A stretch of 64,000 nt of DNA, taken from positions 1,054,001 to 1,118,000 of the forward strand of contig NZ_UAUU01000002.1 of NCBI RefSeq assembly GCF_900457465.1, given 5' to 3'. Source of the stretch: Sphingobacterium multivorum (lineage in GTDB: Bacteria > Bacteroidota > Bacteroidia > Sphingobacteriales > Sphingobacteriaceae). Positions 7,260 through 16,168 of this stretch are shown in pieces. The position numbers were made by a program, and so were the translations under genes. The number at the start of each line of letters is the position of its first letter. Position 1 is the first letter of the stretch. The notes under the pieces were generated by a model that was not told the origin of the DNA, did not search any database, and saw nothing but the letters and a program-made list of their open reading frames with translations.

Positions 7260-7967
7260 ATGAATATTTTTAAGAGAATTTTCAGAATTGGTCAAGCCGA
7301 GATCCACGCAGTCGTGGACAAAATGGAAGACCCCATCAAAATGACGGAACAGGGTATCCGTGAGATGAAAGAGGACCTGGAACAATCGTTAGAAGCCTAT
7401 GCTAAAGTTAAAGCGTTAGCCATACGTACCCAAAACAATTGTGAAAAGAAAAAAGAAGAAGCCAATGAATTCGAAAACAAAGCTATTCTATTACTCCAAA
7501 AAGCACAAAAGGGAGAATTAACGACAGAAAAGGCAGAAGGTCTTGCAAAGGAAGCGCTGTTGTTGAAAAAACAGTTATTAATCGAAGCTGGTGAATTGGA
7601 GAAACAAGCCGTGATTCATCAAAGTTCATCGGATGAGCTACACAAAAATGTAGATATTCTCAAATTCAATATATCGAAATGGGAAGGTGAACTCTCTACT
7701 TTAAAGGCACGTGTAAAGGTATCCAACGCAGCTAAAATGGTCAATCGTCAGCTCGCTAATATCGATTCCAATAGTACGATTTCCATGTTAGAACGTATGA
7801 AAGAGAAGGTCGAAGAAGATGAAGCACTAGCAAAGGCCTATGGTGAGATTGCACTAGGTAACAAAAGTAAAGTTGATGAGATCAACGAGACCATAGGCGG
7901 GTCTGAAGCCGTCAACAACGAATTAGAAGAACTAAAAAGAAAATTAAATAATGATGAAAAGATTTGA
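7260..7967 (+). CDS. pspA: PspA/IM30/Vipp1 family protein
   Basis: PspA-family proteins bind stressed membranes and form ESCRT-III-like helical coats. The 235-residue product has the hallmark amphipathic N-terminus (MNIFKRIFRIGQAEIHAVVDKMEDP) followed by long coiled-coil helices (residues 25-215), including the central KAAKMVNRQLANI-like segment (SNAAKMVNRQLANIDSN). Family length is about 220-250. It is cytoplasmic and peripheral to the inner membrane. It sits between a YbjN-like gene and a DUF4177-like gene, with flotillin and a large AAA+ ATPase downstream, in place of the pspBC/pspF set of enterobacteria. Control is probably by the divergent repressor. Confidence 0.93.
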   Translation: MNIFKRIFRIGQAEIHAVVDKMEDPIKMTEQGIREMKEDLEQSLEAYAKVKALAIRTQNNCEKKKEEANEFENKAILLLQKAQKGELTTEKAEGLAKEALLLKKQLLIEAGELEKQAVIHQSSSDELHKNVDILKFNISKWEGELSTLKARVKVSNAAKMVNRQLANIDSNSTISMLERMKEKVEEDEALAKAYGEIALGNKSKVDEINETIGGSEAVNNELEELKRKLNNDEKI

Positions 7968-8148
7968 ATATAAAACGCTAAAAATTGAACCTAAAGGTTT
8001 TTGGGGAACAAAGTTGGATCCCGAAAAAATTGATGAAATCTTAAATGATCTTGGAAATCAAGGCTGGGAATTGGTAACCATGCAGGACCTTGAAGTCAAT
8101 GGGAATTCCTGGTCTTTTCATTATACTTTCAAGAGAGAGAAAATTTAA
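7951..8148 (+). CDS. DUF4177-like small protein
   Basis: The 65-residue protein has the DUF4177 pattern: FEYKTLKIEPKG, then LNDLGNQGWELVTMQ and a final strand (WSFHYTFKREKI). It overlaps the end of pspA by 17 bases, which implies translational coupling. DUF4177 proteins are small alpha/beta units of unknown function. Its place inside a PspA operon suggests a binding partner for PspA or for the membrane proteins downstream; this is inference. The second Met (7954) is an equally possible start. Confidence 0.85.
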   Translation: MMKRFEYKTLKIEPKGFWGTKLDPEKIDEILNDLGNQGWELVTMQDLEVNGNSWSFHYTFKREKI

Positions 8149-8159
8149 ACAATAACACT

Positions 8160-8885
8160 ATGACAGAACTAATCAATATCTTATTCAATCCATTGTCCAA
8201 TGGAATTATGACAGTCTTAACTGGCATGTCTGTAGTGTATTGGTTATTTATGTTTCTGATGGGAGATGGAGTACATCTATTTGATGCCGATGCAGATATA
8301 GACCTCCATCCTACACCTGATGTCACGGACGTTGATGGCTCACATGATATCGCAACTGAGGGCGGCGATCATGCACACCATCATCATACGGATACGGACG
8401 CTAATACAGAACCTGGTTTCTTTGCAAAAGCAATGGATTACATCAATGTTGGCAAAGTACCCATCATGCTTATTGTAACACTGTTCAAATTTATAGGCTG
8501 GATAATTACCATTGTTTCTTCGCTCTTTATCGACGTTGCTTCATGGGGGATAAAGTCCGTATTAATCCTGATCCCTGTTTTTATTGTTACATTTATTTTA
8601 ATGCATTTTCTGACCAAACCTTTAGCTAAAATGTTCAAAAGTATAGGTTACAATGGCGAAGAAAGTCACGATTTTCTTGGTCGCATGGGTAAAATGAGAG
8701 CCAGTATTGAAGGCAAGAAAATAGGTTCTGCCGAATTTATCATCCAACAGGATCCTATTCGCCTCAATGTTGTCAGCCATAATGGGGAGAAAATAGGCTA
8801 TGGAGACGATGTCATTATTGTTGACGAATCCAAGGACAAGAAATATTATTATGTGACCAAAGAAATCACGATAGACAATATTTAA
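8160..8885 (+). CDS. NfeD/YqiJ-like membrane protein with OB-fold
   Basis: The protein is 241 residues. A first membrane segment (about 17-37, VLTGMSVVYWLFMFLMG) precedes an Asp/His-rich loop (residues 40-80, DADADID, HAHHHHTDTD) that may bind metal. Two further membrane segments follow (about 98-145). The last 80 residues form a beta-rich OB-fold-like domain (GRMGKMRASIEGKKIGSAEF to YYYVTKEITI). NfeD/YqiJ-type proteins are encoded next to flotillins and act with them in membrane microdomains. Here it lies 11 bases after the DUF4177 gene and 119 bases before the flotillin gene. Confidence 0.85.
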   Translation: MTELINILFNPLSNGIMTVLTGMSVVYWLFMFLMGDGVHLFDADADIDLHPTPDVTDVDGSHDIATEGGDHAHHHHTDTDANTEPGFFAKAMDYINVGKVPIMLIVTLFKFIGWIITIVSSLFIDVASWGIKSVLILIPVFIVTFILMHFLTKPLAKMFKSIGYNGEESHDFLGRMGKMRASIEGKKIGSAEFIIQQDPIRLNVVSHNGEKIGYGDDVIIVDESKDKKYYYVTKEITIDNI

Positions 8886-9004
8886 TGGAAAAGGAATAAA
8901 CGCAAAGCCCCGACACTAAACAACTGTCCTAAAAGAGCGAATCTTTATCCTTTTAAATTCTAATCGTAAACCCAAATATTAAAATCTAAATAAATACAAA
9001 TCAT

Positions 9005-11122
9005 ATGCTATATCAACCTCTTTTATTTTTAAGTGGCTTAAACGGAATTATACTTTTAATTGTCGGTTTGGCTGTCTTTTTAATTTTTGCATTCTTTGTT
9101 GTATTGAGTGCATTCTACAAGAAAATTCCACAAGGGAAAGCGATTGTACGAACCGGTGTTGGTGGTACAAAAGTAGCATTCAACAAGGGAATGTATGTTG
9201 TACCTGTATTTCACAAGATGGAGATCATGGACATCTCAATCAAAAAAATTGAGATTGCCCGTATGCAGGGTGAAGGTTTGATCTGTAAGGACAATATTCG
9301 TGCAGATATCAAAGTTGCTTTCTTTGTTCGTGTCAATAAAAATGTAGATGATGTGATCAATGTAGCCCAAAATTTAGGTTGCGACCGCGCCAGTGAACCA
9401 GAAACATTAAAAAGTATTTTTGAATCTAAATTCTCCGAAGCACTCAAAACAGTAGGTAAGAAATTTGATTTCATTGAATTATACGAAGCCCGTCGCGAAT
9501 TCCGTGATGAGATACTGGACGTCATCGGAACTGATCTTAATGGTTATATTTTGGACGACTGTGCGATTGATTACCTTGAACAGACCGACATCGAACATCT
9601 CAATCCAAATAATATCCTAGACAGTGAGGGTATCAAAAAGATCACCGAATTAACAGCCAAACAAAATATAAATGCCAACTTCATTCGTCGTGATGAGGAG
9701 AAACTAATCAAAAAACAAAACGTGGAAGCAAGGGAAGCGATTCTAGAACTAGACCGTCAGCTTGCCGAAAAGGAAGAGAAACAAAAACGGGAAATTGACA
9801 ACATCAGAGCACGCGAAGAAGCAGAAATAGCAAAGGTACGCGAAGAAGAACGTCTCAAGTACGAAAGCGTCCGGATTTCTACCGAAGAGCAACTCGCTGT
9901 TCAAGAAGAAAATAAACTGCGGCAGATTATCATTGCTGAAAAGAATAAACAACGTACCGATGCTGTGGAGGCCGAACGTGTAGAAAAAGATCGCGCCTTA
10001 GAACAAACAGAACGCGAGCGCATTGTTACCTTAGCACAGATCGACAAAGAACGCTCGATCGAAACCGAAAAGAAAAGTATCCAAGGCGTTATCAAAGAAC
10101 GTGTACAATTGGAAAAAGGTGTTGTTGAAGAGCAACAAGGCGTCAAAGACATCGAAGTATTCCGTGAAGTAGAACGTAAAAAACAAGCGGGTGTTATTGC
10201 GGCATCACAAGAAGCAGAAGAAAAATTAATTTCAACTGTTAAAGCTGCCGAAGCTGCAAAAATTGCGGCAGAACAGGAAGCAGAGAAAAAAGTAATCGAC
10301 GCGGAGGCTGCTCGTAAAATCGCCGAAAAGCGTGCACAAGAGCTATTGATCGATGCGGAAGCGAAAAAAGAAGCATCACTCAAAGAAGCCGAAAGTCGTA
10401 AGATTATTGCCGAGGCACAAGCCAAAGAAGAAGCTGCACTTGGCTTGTCCGAAGCCGAAGTTATGGTTGCCAAAGCTGAAGCTGAAGAAAAACAAGGTAC
10501 TGTTGAAGCTAATGTCATTGAGAAGAAAGCGGAAGCGATGCGTAAAGAAGGCTTAGCACAGGCGGAAGTGGTGCGTGAGAAAGCGCTTGCTGAAGCCAAA
10601 GGTATCGAAGAGAAAGCTGAAGCGATGAAGAAATTGGACGGCGTGGGCAGAGATCACGAAGAATTCAAATTGCAATTGCAAAAAGAACGTGATATTGAAC
10701 TCGCACACATCAATATCCAAAAAGACATTGCTCAAGCACAAGCCGGCGTATTATCGGAAGCACTTAAAACAGCAAAAATCGATATTGTTGGTGGTGAAAC
10801 CATGTTCTTTGAGAATATCGTCCGTCAAGTATCCAACTCCAAAGGTTTTGATCACTTGATTGACAACTCCAAACATGCCACAGCTATTAAAAATTCTTTG
10901 ATAGGTCCAGATGGACAAGGAGACCTCGCAGAGAAGGTGCGTGGATTAGCCGATAAATATGGAATTTCCACAAACGATATTAAGAACCTCACCGTTTCAG
11001 CAGCATTGATTAAACTTCAACAAGCGGCGACTGATGCTGAAAATGGCGAAGATACAGGCTTCATTAATTCTTTGTTCGGATTGGCGAAAAACTTGGGCAT
11101 ATCAAACAAGAAACTGTCCTAG
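9005..11122 (+). CDS. Flotillin family (SPFH/YqiK-like) membrane scaffold protein
   Basis: The protein is 705 residues. It has an N-terminal membrane segment (about 13-38), then an SPFH/band-7 domain (about 40-215: KKIPQGKAIVRTGVGGTKVAFNKG, RADIKVAFFVRV), then a long Ala/Glu/Lys-rich coiled coil (about 225-560), and a C-terminal domain that carries the oligomerisation region. Flotillins scaffold membrane microdomains. Its partner here is the NfeD-like gene just upstream. The leader of 119 bases may hold its own promoter. The very long AE-rich coil produces a spurious 232-codon ORF on the other strand. Confidence 0.94.
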   Translation: MLYQPLLFLSGLNGIILLIVGLAVFLIFAFFVVLSAFYKKIPQGKAIVRTGVGGTKVAFNKGMYVVPVFHKMEIMDISIKKIEIARMQGEGLICKDNIRADIKVAFFVRVNKNVDDVINVAQNLGCDRASEPETLKSIFESKFSEALKTVGKKFDFIELYEARREFRDEILDVIGTDLNGYILDDCAIDYLEQTDIEHLNPNNILDSEGIKKITELTAKQNINANFIRRDEEKLIKKQNVEAREAILELDRQLAEKEEKQKREIDNIRAREEAEIAKVREEERLKYESVRISTEEQLAVQEENKLRQIIIAEKNKQRTDAVEAERVEKDRALEQTERERIVTLAQIDKERSIETEKKSIQGVIKERVQLEKGVVEEQQGVKDIEVFREVERKKQAGVIAASQEAEEKLISTVKAAEAAKIAAEQEAEKKVIDAEAARKIAEKRAQELLIDAEAKKEASLKEAESRKIIAEAQAKEEAALGLSEAEVMVAKAEAEEKQGTVEANVIEKKAEAMRKEGLAQAEVVREKALAEAKGIEEKAEAMKKLDGVGRDHEEFKLQLQKERDIELAHINIQKDIAQAQAGVLSEALKTAKIDIVGGETMFFENIVRQVSNSKGFDHLIDNSKHATAIKNSLIGPDGQGDLAEKVRGLADKYGISTNDIKNLTVSAALIKLQQAATDAENGEDTGFINSLFGLAKNLGISNKKLS

Positions 11123-11140
11123 CCCATACCCAATTCACTA

Positions 11141-11172
11141 TTGCCTGCAATGCTAATTAGCATTGCAGGCAA
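11141..11172. other. Perfect 32-bp palindromic hairpin between flotillin and ATPase genes
   Basis: TTGCCTGCAATGCTAA (11141-11156) pairs perfectly with 11157-11172, with no loop bases beyond the palindrome centre. It lies 18 bases after the flotillin stop and has no T-run. It may be an mRNA-processing or partial-termination element that sets lower expression of the ATPase gene. Confidence 0.55.
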
Positions 11173-11219
11173 CGAACACAAGATTTTATCACATATACCA
11201 AGTCGAGAAAGCTCATTTT

Positions 11220-14200
11220 ATGCCAGAAGAAAACGTAATAAATCAGAACGACTCCCTTGATCAAGGTGCATACGAGGTTATTCGAAAGCGGCTCCTTACA
11301 CAAAAGGAAGAGCTTTCTATCAAACTCCAGCAACTAAATAATGCCCGCAAGGAAGTATTTAATGCGACAAGTTTTATACTCAAAGCCAATCAACGGATCA
11401 CGACAGAAAATAACTGTGTTGCTCGCGGTATTTTGGCCCTGGACAAGCTATGTATATTTGGTTATAATGTCCATTTTGGGTTACGTACCGAAATTAAACT
11501 CGAAGATGTTTTCAGTGTATATACGTTCGAAAACAATCAGTTTATCCCACAATCACTCGATCTGATCAATGATCCTAATTTCATTGGCGATTATCAAAAT
11601 TTATACAAATACTATCGCGACTCGATCTTTTCCAAGTTTCGACGTACGGAAAACTATCTTTATATGATCTTTCAGACCAGCAAAAATCCTGCTGACCTGA
11701 AGGCATTCAAGTGGTTGATTAAAGACGGAAAGCTCCAATATCAGGATGACCGCAGCATCCACGAAGTCAAATTGCCCAACCAATTTGAATTTGAATGGAC
11801 AAAAACAACCTTGGAAGACCGTCGCCTCGGAAAACACCCACACATATCCATTAAGGATAAGATCTTTATAGAAGCGATCAATGGCGATATTACTTTCAAA
11901 ATTGAAAATAACACCGATACAGGGAAAGGAATCTTCTCTGAAAAAGTTTCAAACGCCGACCAACAATTGGATGATGCGGATTACTACTATGCAGACCTTG
12001 GCAATTTGATTGCCGTTCGCATCAAACCGTATCAAGAAGATTTCCGTGCATTTGTCTTTAATCAACGGACAAAAGAAGTGGTGAATCTTAAATCCCTGAA
12101 TGAATCAGCCATTTTACTACCCGATAATCAAGGAATCATTTTTTCTAACGGATACTACCTGCAGAATGGCACCCATAAAATCTTTGACGTCCAGTTTGAC
12201 CGGGTTAGTTTCCTTAGACGCATCACATCACCAAACGGTGAAGACTTTCTCTATATCTTTTGTCAGGAGGAAACGAATACCTACATCTTACTGTCTTATA
12301 ACATCATTCAGCAGCATGTCGAAACGCCGATCATCTGCAATGGATTCACACTTTTTAAAGACGGCAGTTTAATTTACTTCCATACAGAGGCCGAAGCAAC
12401 AAGGCATCATCAGGTTCAGATCTGGGAAACCCCTTACATGGCCGTGCTCAAAGAAAATGAGTTAAAAAAAGACGACCCACTTTATAAGGTTGGTAATAAA
12501 CAGATCGTACAGGCCATGGCCGAGGCACAAGAAGTCATACAGCTCATCAACAAAGAAGACAGTTATGAAGGTCTTTACGAGGATATACTCAAAAAATCGA
12601 CTGTCCTTCTTGACTCTTATTTTTGGATAAAGGATGAAGCCTTGTCCAACCTTGGTCAGCCGTTGGCTCAGATCAAGGAGGTCGCCAATACGGCAATTGA
12701 CGAATTTGTTAAGGTCCAAGCCCAACGTAAATACGCTACAGAGCTCAATAGCACTGCCGAGAAGAAAATGGAAGAGCTTACCTTTTACATCAATAGTACA
12801 GTAGTCGAAAAGCTTGACCAACTTGTTCATCAATTGGCAGATTCACGACGTTTACAGGGCGAAATCATTGACCTCAAAAATGTCAGATATATTGATATAG
12901 TCCGTATCGATGCTTTACTCGAGAAGCTGCAGTCAATCACCACCGAACTTGCCGAAAAGACAATTGCTTTCTTGCTCCGCGACGAGGCTTTACAACCCTA
13001 TGAGCAGAAAGTGGAGCAGCAGAAAAACAATGTTGCTGCAATTGTCAAAGTCTATGACGCCAAAGCGATTGAGAAGGCCAATTCGACTATATCGAGTGAA
13101 TTGGAGCTGTTGATCGATATTCTAAACAGTTTAAAAATCGACGACTCCACCCAGACCACCAAAATCATCGAAAAGATAGCCGTTATTTTCTCTTCTTTGA
13201 ATGAGGTCCGGGCGCAGCTTACGCGCAAACTCAATTCATTAAAAAGTACGGAAGCCATTGCGGAATTTTCTGCCCAACTTACTCTGCTGGAACAGTCTGT
13301 CACCAACTACCTTGAACTCTCTACGACAACTGAAAAAGTAGACGAGTATTATACCAAGGTCATTGTCCAACTGGAAGAACTCGAAAGTAAGTTTTCAGAA
13401 TTTGAGGACTTCGCCCTGAAAATAGCAGATAAACGCGATGAAATCATCAAAGCATTTAATTCCCGCAGAGAGCAAATCGTTGAACAGATCAACAAACGTA
13501 GCTCTTCACTCGAGCAAATTGGACTTCGCGTATTAAAGAATATCGAAAACAAATCAAAGACATTTGCAACGCGTGAGGAAATCCTAAGTTTCTTTGCTTC
13601 AGATTTGATGATTGACAAAATCAGACAGCTTGTGCAAGAACTGAAAACGCTCAGTGACGTTTCAAAAGCCGAAAATCTTGAAAACCTGCTCAAAAAATCT
13701 CAGGAGGATGCATTACGCATTTTACGTGACAAGAATGATCTTTTTGTAGATGGAGAGAACATTATTGCGCTTGGCAAGCATAAATTTGCCGTCAATAGTC
13801 AGTCACTCAGTTTAACACTCGTACGCAAAAATGACGAACTATTCTTCCATCTTACCGGAACGAGCTTCTATCAAAAAGTCAAAGGATCCGAGATCGAAAA
13901 CTTTAGCGATATTTGGGATCAGGAACTGATTTCCGAAAACAAGGACGTATATCGGGCTGAATATCTCGCCTATAAAACATTCCTTGCTTCCAAAGGACAG
14001 TTAGATTTTGATGCCAACCTGTTTATCAATCAGACTGTCGAGCAAAGTTATTCGGAAGGTTATGTCAAAGGAGTGCATAACTTTGATGCCTTGGTAATCT
14101 ATGATACCATCAAACAGCTAGATAGCAAGCTTGATCTTTTACGTTACGATGCTCATTTGCGTGCTATGGCACAATTGTTTTGGCATTCACTTGCGCAAGA

Positions 14201-16064
14201 CGAGCAGGAAAAACAGAAAGCGTTGATTCAATCTACACATTCGGTATTAAAAGCATTTCCAAATTCCACACGCTACCAATCTGTCGTGGACGAACTCACA
14301 AAATTATTCATCAATTGGGACACCCATTTGGATCGTTCGACATTTCATGCGGAGGACGTCGCGAGCTATCTCTTCCAGACGTTCACAAGCTACAGCAAGT
14401 TTGTCGTCAGTGAGCAATCGGATGAACTTAAAAAGGCTTTCATCCGGCTATTGGAAAACAAAAAGAGTTTTAAACTCTTTGAAGCAGATATTCAGCATAC
14501 ACAATTTAGTCTCGTAGACCGCTTCTATTTGACCTTAAATTGGCTAAATTCTTTTATCGACGAGAACGACGATTACCAGGATTTCCAAAAGTACGTGGAG
14601 GAAACTGCAGTCACGCTTCTTTATCCGAAGGATGAATACCAATTGATCATCGCCAAAGACAATGCACTCATCCAGGGATTAAAGGGAAATCACGCGATCT
14701 TGAACAATGGAGAAGAGCAGATTCAATACCATCAATTTCTGCGTAGATTGAAGACTTTTGCCGAATGGAATGTTCCTCGTTTTCAAGAATTCGCTTCTTT
14801 GAAGGAGCAGCTCGGAAAAACATACGCCAAGGAGCTGAAAATCGGAGAATTTGAACCAAAAGTCCTAACATCTTTTGTCCGAAATAAGTTGATCAACGAA
14901 GTTTACTTCCCATTGATCGGAAATAATTTGGCCAAACAGCTGGGGGCAGCTGGCGACAATAAACGTACCGCCAGGATGGGTATGCTTCTCCTCATTTCTC
15001 CGCCAGGTTACGGAAAGACAACATTAATGGAATACCTCGCGAAAACCATGGGATTACATTTTGTGAAAATCAATGGACCTACAATAGGGCATTCCATTAC
15101 TTCAATAGATCCTGTGGAAGCGAAAACCTCTGGTGAACGTGAGGAACTTAAGAAGATCAATCTTGCTTTCGAAATGGCCGATAATGTGATGCTTTACCTC
15201 GATGATATCCAACATTTGAATCCCGAATTCCTTCAGAAATTCATTTCATTGGCTGATGGGCAACGTAAGATCGACGGTATTTTTGAAGGTGAGAGTAAAA
15301 CATACGATTTGCGTGGGAAAAGATTCTGCATCGTAATGGCAGGAAACCCTTACACCGAAAGCGGATCCAAATTTCAGATTCCAGATATGTTGGCCAACCG
15401 TGCGGATGTATACAATCTTGGGGATGTGATCGGTGATACCGAAGCACTTTTCAATCTCAGCTTAATTGAAAATGCGGCAATTGAAAACAGCTACCTTGAA
15501 AAAATAGCAAGCAAATCCTTCAACGATTTCTATGCTTTAGTGAACTATGCACAATCGGTTGTAGATCAACTTCCCGATTTAGAAGGCAATTACCTGAAGC
15601 AAGATATCGATGATTTTATCACGGTATTAAAACATGTGTTAAAGATCAGAAACGTTGTCATCAAGGTCAACCAAAATTATATTCAAAGTGCGGCCATGCA
15701 GGACAATTACCGAACAGAACCGCCGTTCAAACTGCAAGGGTCTTATCGGAATATGAGTAAGCTCGTCGCACAAGTTGTGCCGATGATGAACGAACAGGAA
15801 ATCGATCAAGTTCTCCTCGCACATTATGAAAGTGAGTCACAAACCCTTACTGCCGATACGGAAAGTAATCTTTTAAAATTGAAAGAACTTGCTGGATTAA
15901 TCAATACAGTGGAACAAGAACGGTGGGAACACATCAAAGAAATATTCCGCAAGAACAATAAACATGGTGGACTTGCCAAAGATGATAAGGTCTTTGCACA
16001 AATGCAGGACTTTAATGAAAACCTAGAGGGTATCATACAAGCTATCCGTGCTTATAGGAATTAA
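11220..16064 (+). CDS. Giant AAA+ ATPase ('DNA repair ATPase' family), PspA/flotillin-associated
   Basis: The protein is 1614 residues from the ATG at 11220 (MPEENVINQND); a TTG further upstream lies in the hairpin and is unlikely. The N-terminal part (about 20-420) is beta-rich and propeller-like. A long coiled-coil region (about 440-900) follows, then a helical region. The AAA+ ATPase domain is near the C-terminus: Walker A PPGYGKTT (Lys1266), Walker B VMLYLDDIQ (Asp1328-Asp1329), sensor-1 CIVMAGN, and an Arg-finger candidate in LANRADVYN. Databases call such proteins 'DNA repair ATPase', but I know of no proof. The operon context points to membrane stress instead, perhaps remodelling PspA or flotillin assemblies. 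That role is inference. Confidence 0.88.
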   Translation: MPEENVINQNDSLDQGAYEVIRKRLLTQKEELSIKLQQLNNARKEVFNATSFILKANQRITTENNCVARGILALDKLCIFGYNVHFGLRTEIKLEDVFSVYTFENNQFIPQSLDLINDPNFIGDYQNLYKYYRDSIFSKFRRTENYLYMIFQTSKNPADLKAFKWLIKDGKLQYQDDRSIHEVKLPNQFEFEWTKTTLEDRRLGKHPHISIKDKIFIEAINGDITFKIENNTDTGKGIFSEKVSNADQQLDDADYYYADLGNLIAVRIKPYQEDFRAFVFNQRTKEVVNLKSLNESAILLPDNQGIIFSNGYYLQNGTHKIFDVQFDRVSFLRRITSPNGEDFLYIFCQEETNTYILLSYNIIQQHVETPIICNGFTLFKDGSLIYFHTEAEATRHHQVQIWETPYMAVLKENELKKDDPLYKVGNKQIVQAMAEAQEVIQLINKEDSYEGLYEDILKKSTVLLDSYFWIKDEALSNLGQPLAQIKEVANTAIDEFVKVQAQRKYATELNSTAEKKMEELTFYINSTVVEKLDQLVHQLADSRRLQGEIIDLKNVRYIDIVRIDALLEKLQSITTELAEKTIAFLLRDEALQPYEQKVEQQKNNVAAIVKVYDAKAIEKANSTISSELELLIDILNSLKIDDSTQTTKIIEKIAVIFSSLNEVRAQLTRKLNSLKSTEAIAEFSAQLTLLEQSVTNYLELSTTTEKVDEYYTKVIVQLEELESKFSEFEDFALKIADKRDEIIKAFNSRREQIVEQINKRSSSLEQIGLRVLKNIENKSKTFATREEILSFFASDLMIDKIRQLVQELKTLSDVSKAENLENLLKKSQEDALRILRDKNDLFVDGENIIALGKHKFAVNSQSLSLTLVRKNDELFFHLTGTSFYQKVKGSEIENFSDIWDQELISENKDVYRAEYLAYKTFLASKGQLDFDANLFINQTVEQSYSEGYVKGVHNFDALVIYDTIKQLDSKLDLLRYDAHLRAMAQLFWHSLAQDEQEKQKALIQSTHSVLKAFPNSTRYQSVVDELTKLFINWDTHLDRSTFHAEDVASYLFQTFTSYSKFVVSEQSDELKKAFIRLLENKKSFKLFEADIQHTQFSLVDRFYLTLNWLNSFIDENDDYQDFQKYVEETAVTLLYPKDEYQLIIAKDNALIQGLKGNHAILNNGEEQIQYHQFLRRLKTFAEWNVPRFQEFASLKEQLGKTYAKELKIGEFEPKVLTSFVRNKLINEVYFPLIGNNLAKQLGAAGDNKRTARMGMLLLISPPGYGKTTLMEYLAKTMGLHFVKINGPTIGHSITSIDPVEAKTSGEREELKKINLAFEMADNVMLYLDDIQHLNPEFLQKFISLADGQRKIDGIFEGESKTYDLRGKRFCIVMAGNPYTESGSKFQIPDMLANRADVYNLGDVIGDTEALFNLSLIENAAIENSYLEKIASKSFNDFYALVNYAQSVVDQLPDLEGNYLKQDIDDFITVLKHVLKIRNVVIKVNQNYIQSAAMQDNYRTEPPFKLQGSYRNMSKLVAQVVPMMNEQEIDQVLLAHYESESQTLTADTESNLLKLKELAGLINTVEQERWEHIKEIFRKNNKHGGLAKDDKVFAQMQDFNENLEGIIQAIRAYRN

Positions 16065-16074
16065 TATTCGTCCT

Positions 16075-16118
16075 GATTATTCCAGCTGACGTAATTGGAA
16101 GCGTCAGCTGGAATAATC
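16075..16118. terminator. Hairpin ending the PspA operon
   Basis: A 17-bp perfect stem (16075-16091 with 16102-16118, core ATTCCAGCTGACG) with a 10-base loop lies 11 bases after the ATPase stop and faces the convergent ynbC-like gene. There is no T-run on either strand, so efficiency is uncertain. Confidence 0.6.
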
Positions 16119-16168
16119 ATTACCCTAAACAAAGACATAACTTTTCACTGCTAAGAATAGCGGAATGG

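Noticed and set aside
9901..10599. 232-codon minus-strand ORF, Ser/Ala-rich, opposite the flotillin gene
   Set aside because: It is the antisense reading of the Ala/Glu-rich coiled-coil repeats; composition is extreme and there is no start context or family motif.
11163..11219. Upstream TTG start for the AAA+ ATPase
   Set aside because: It lies inside the palindromic hairpin. The ATG at 11220 is a better start.
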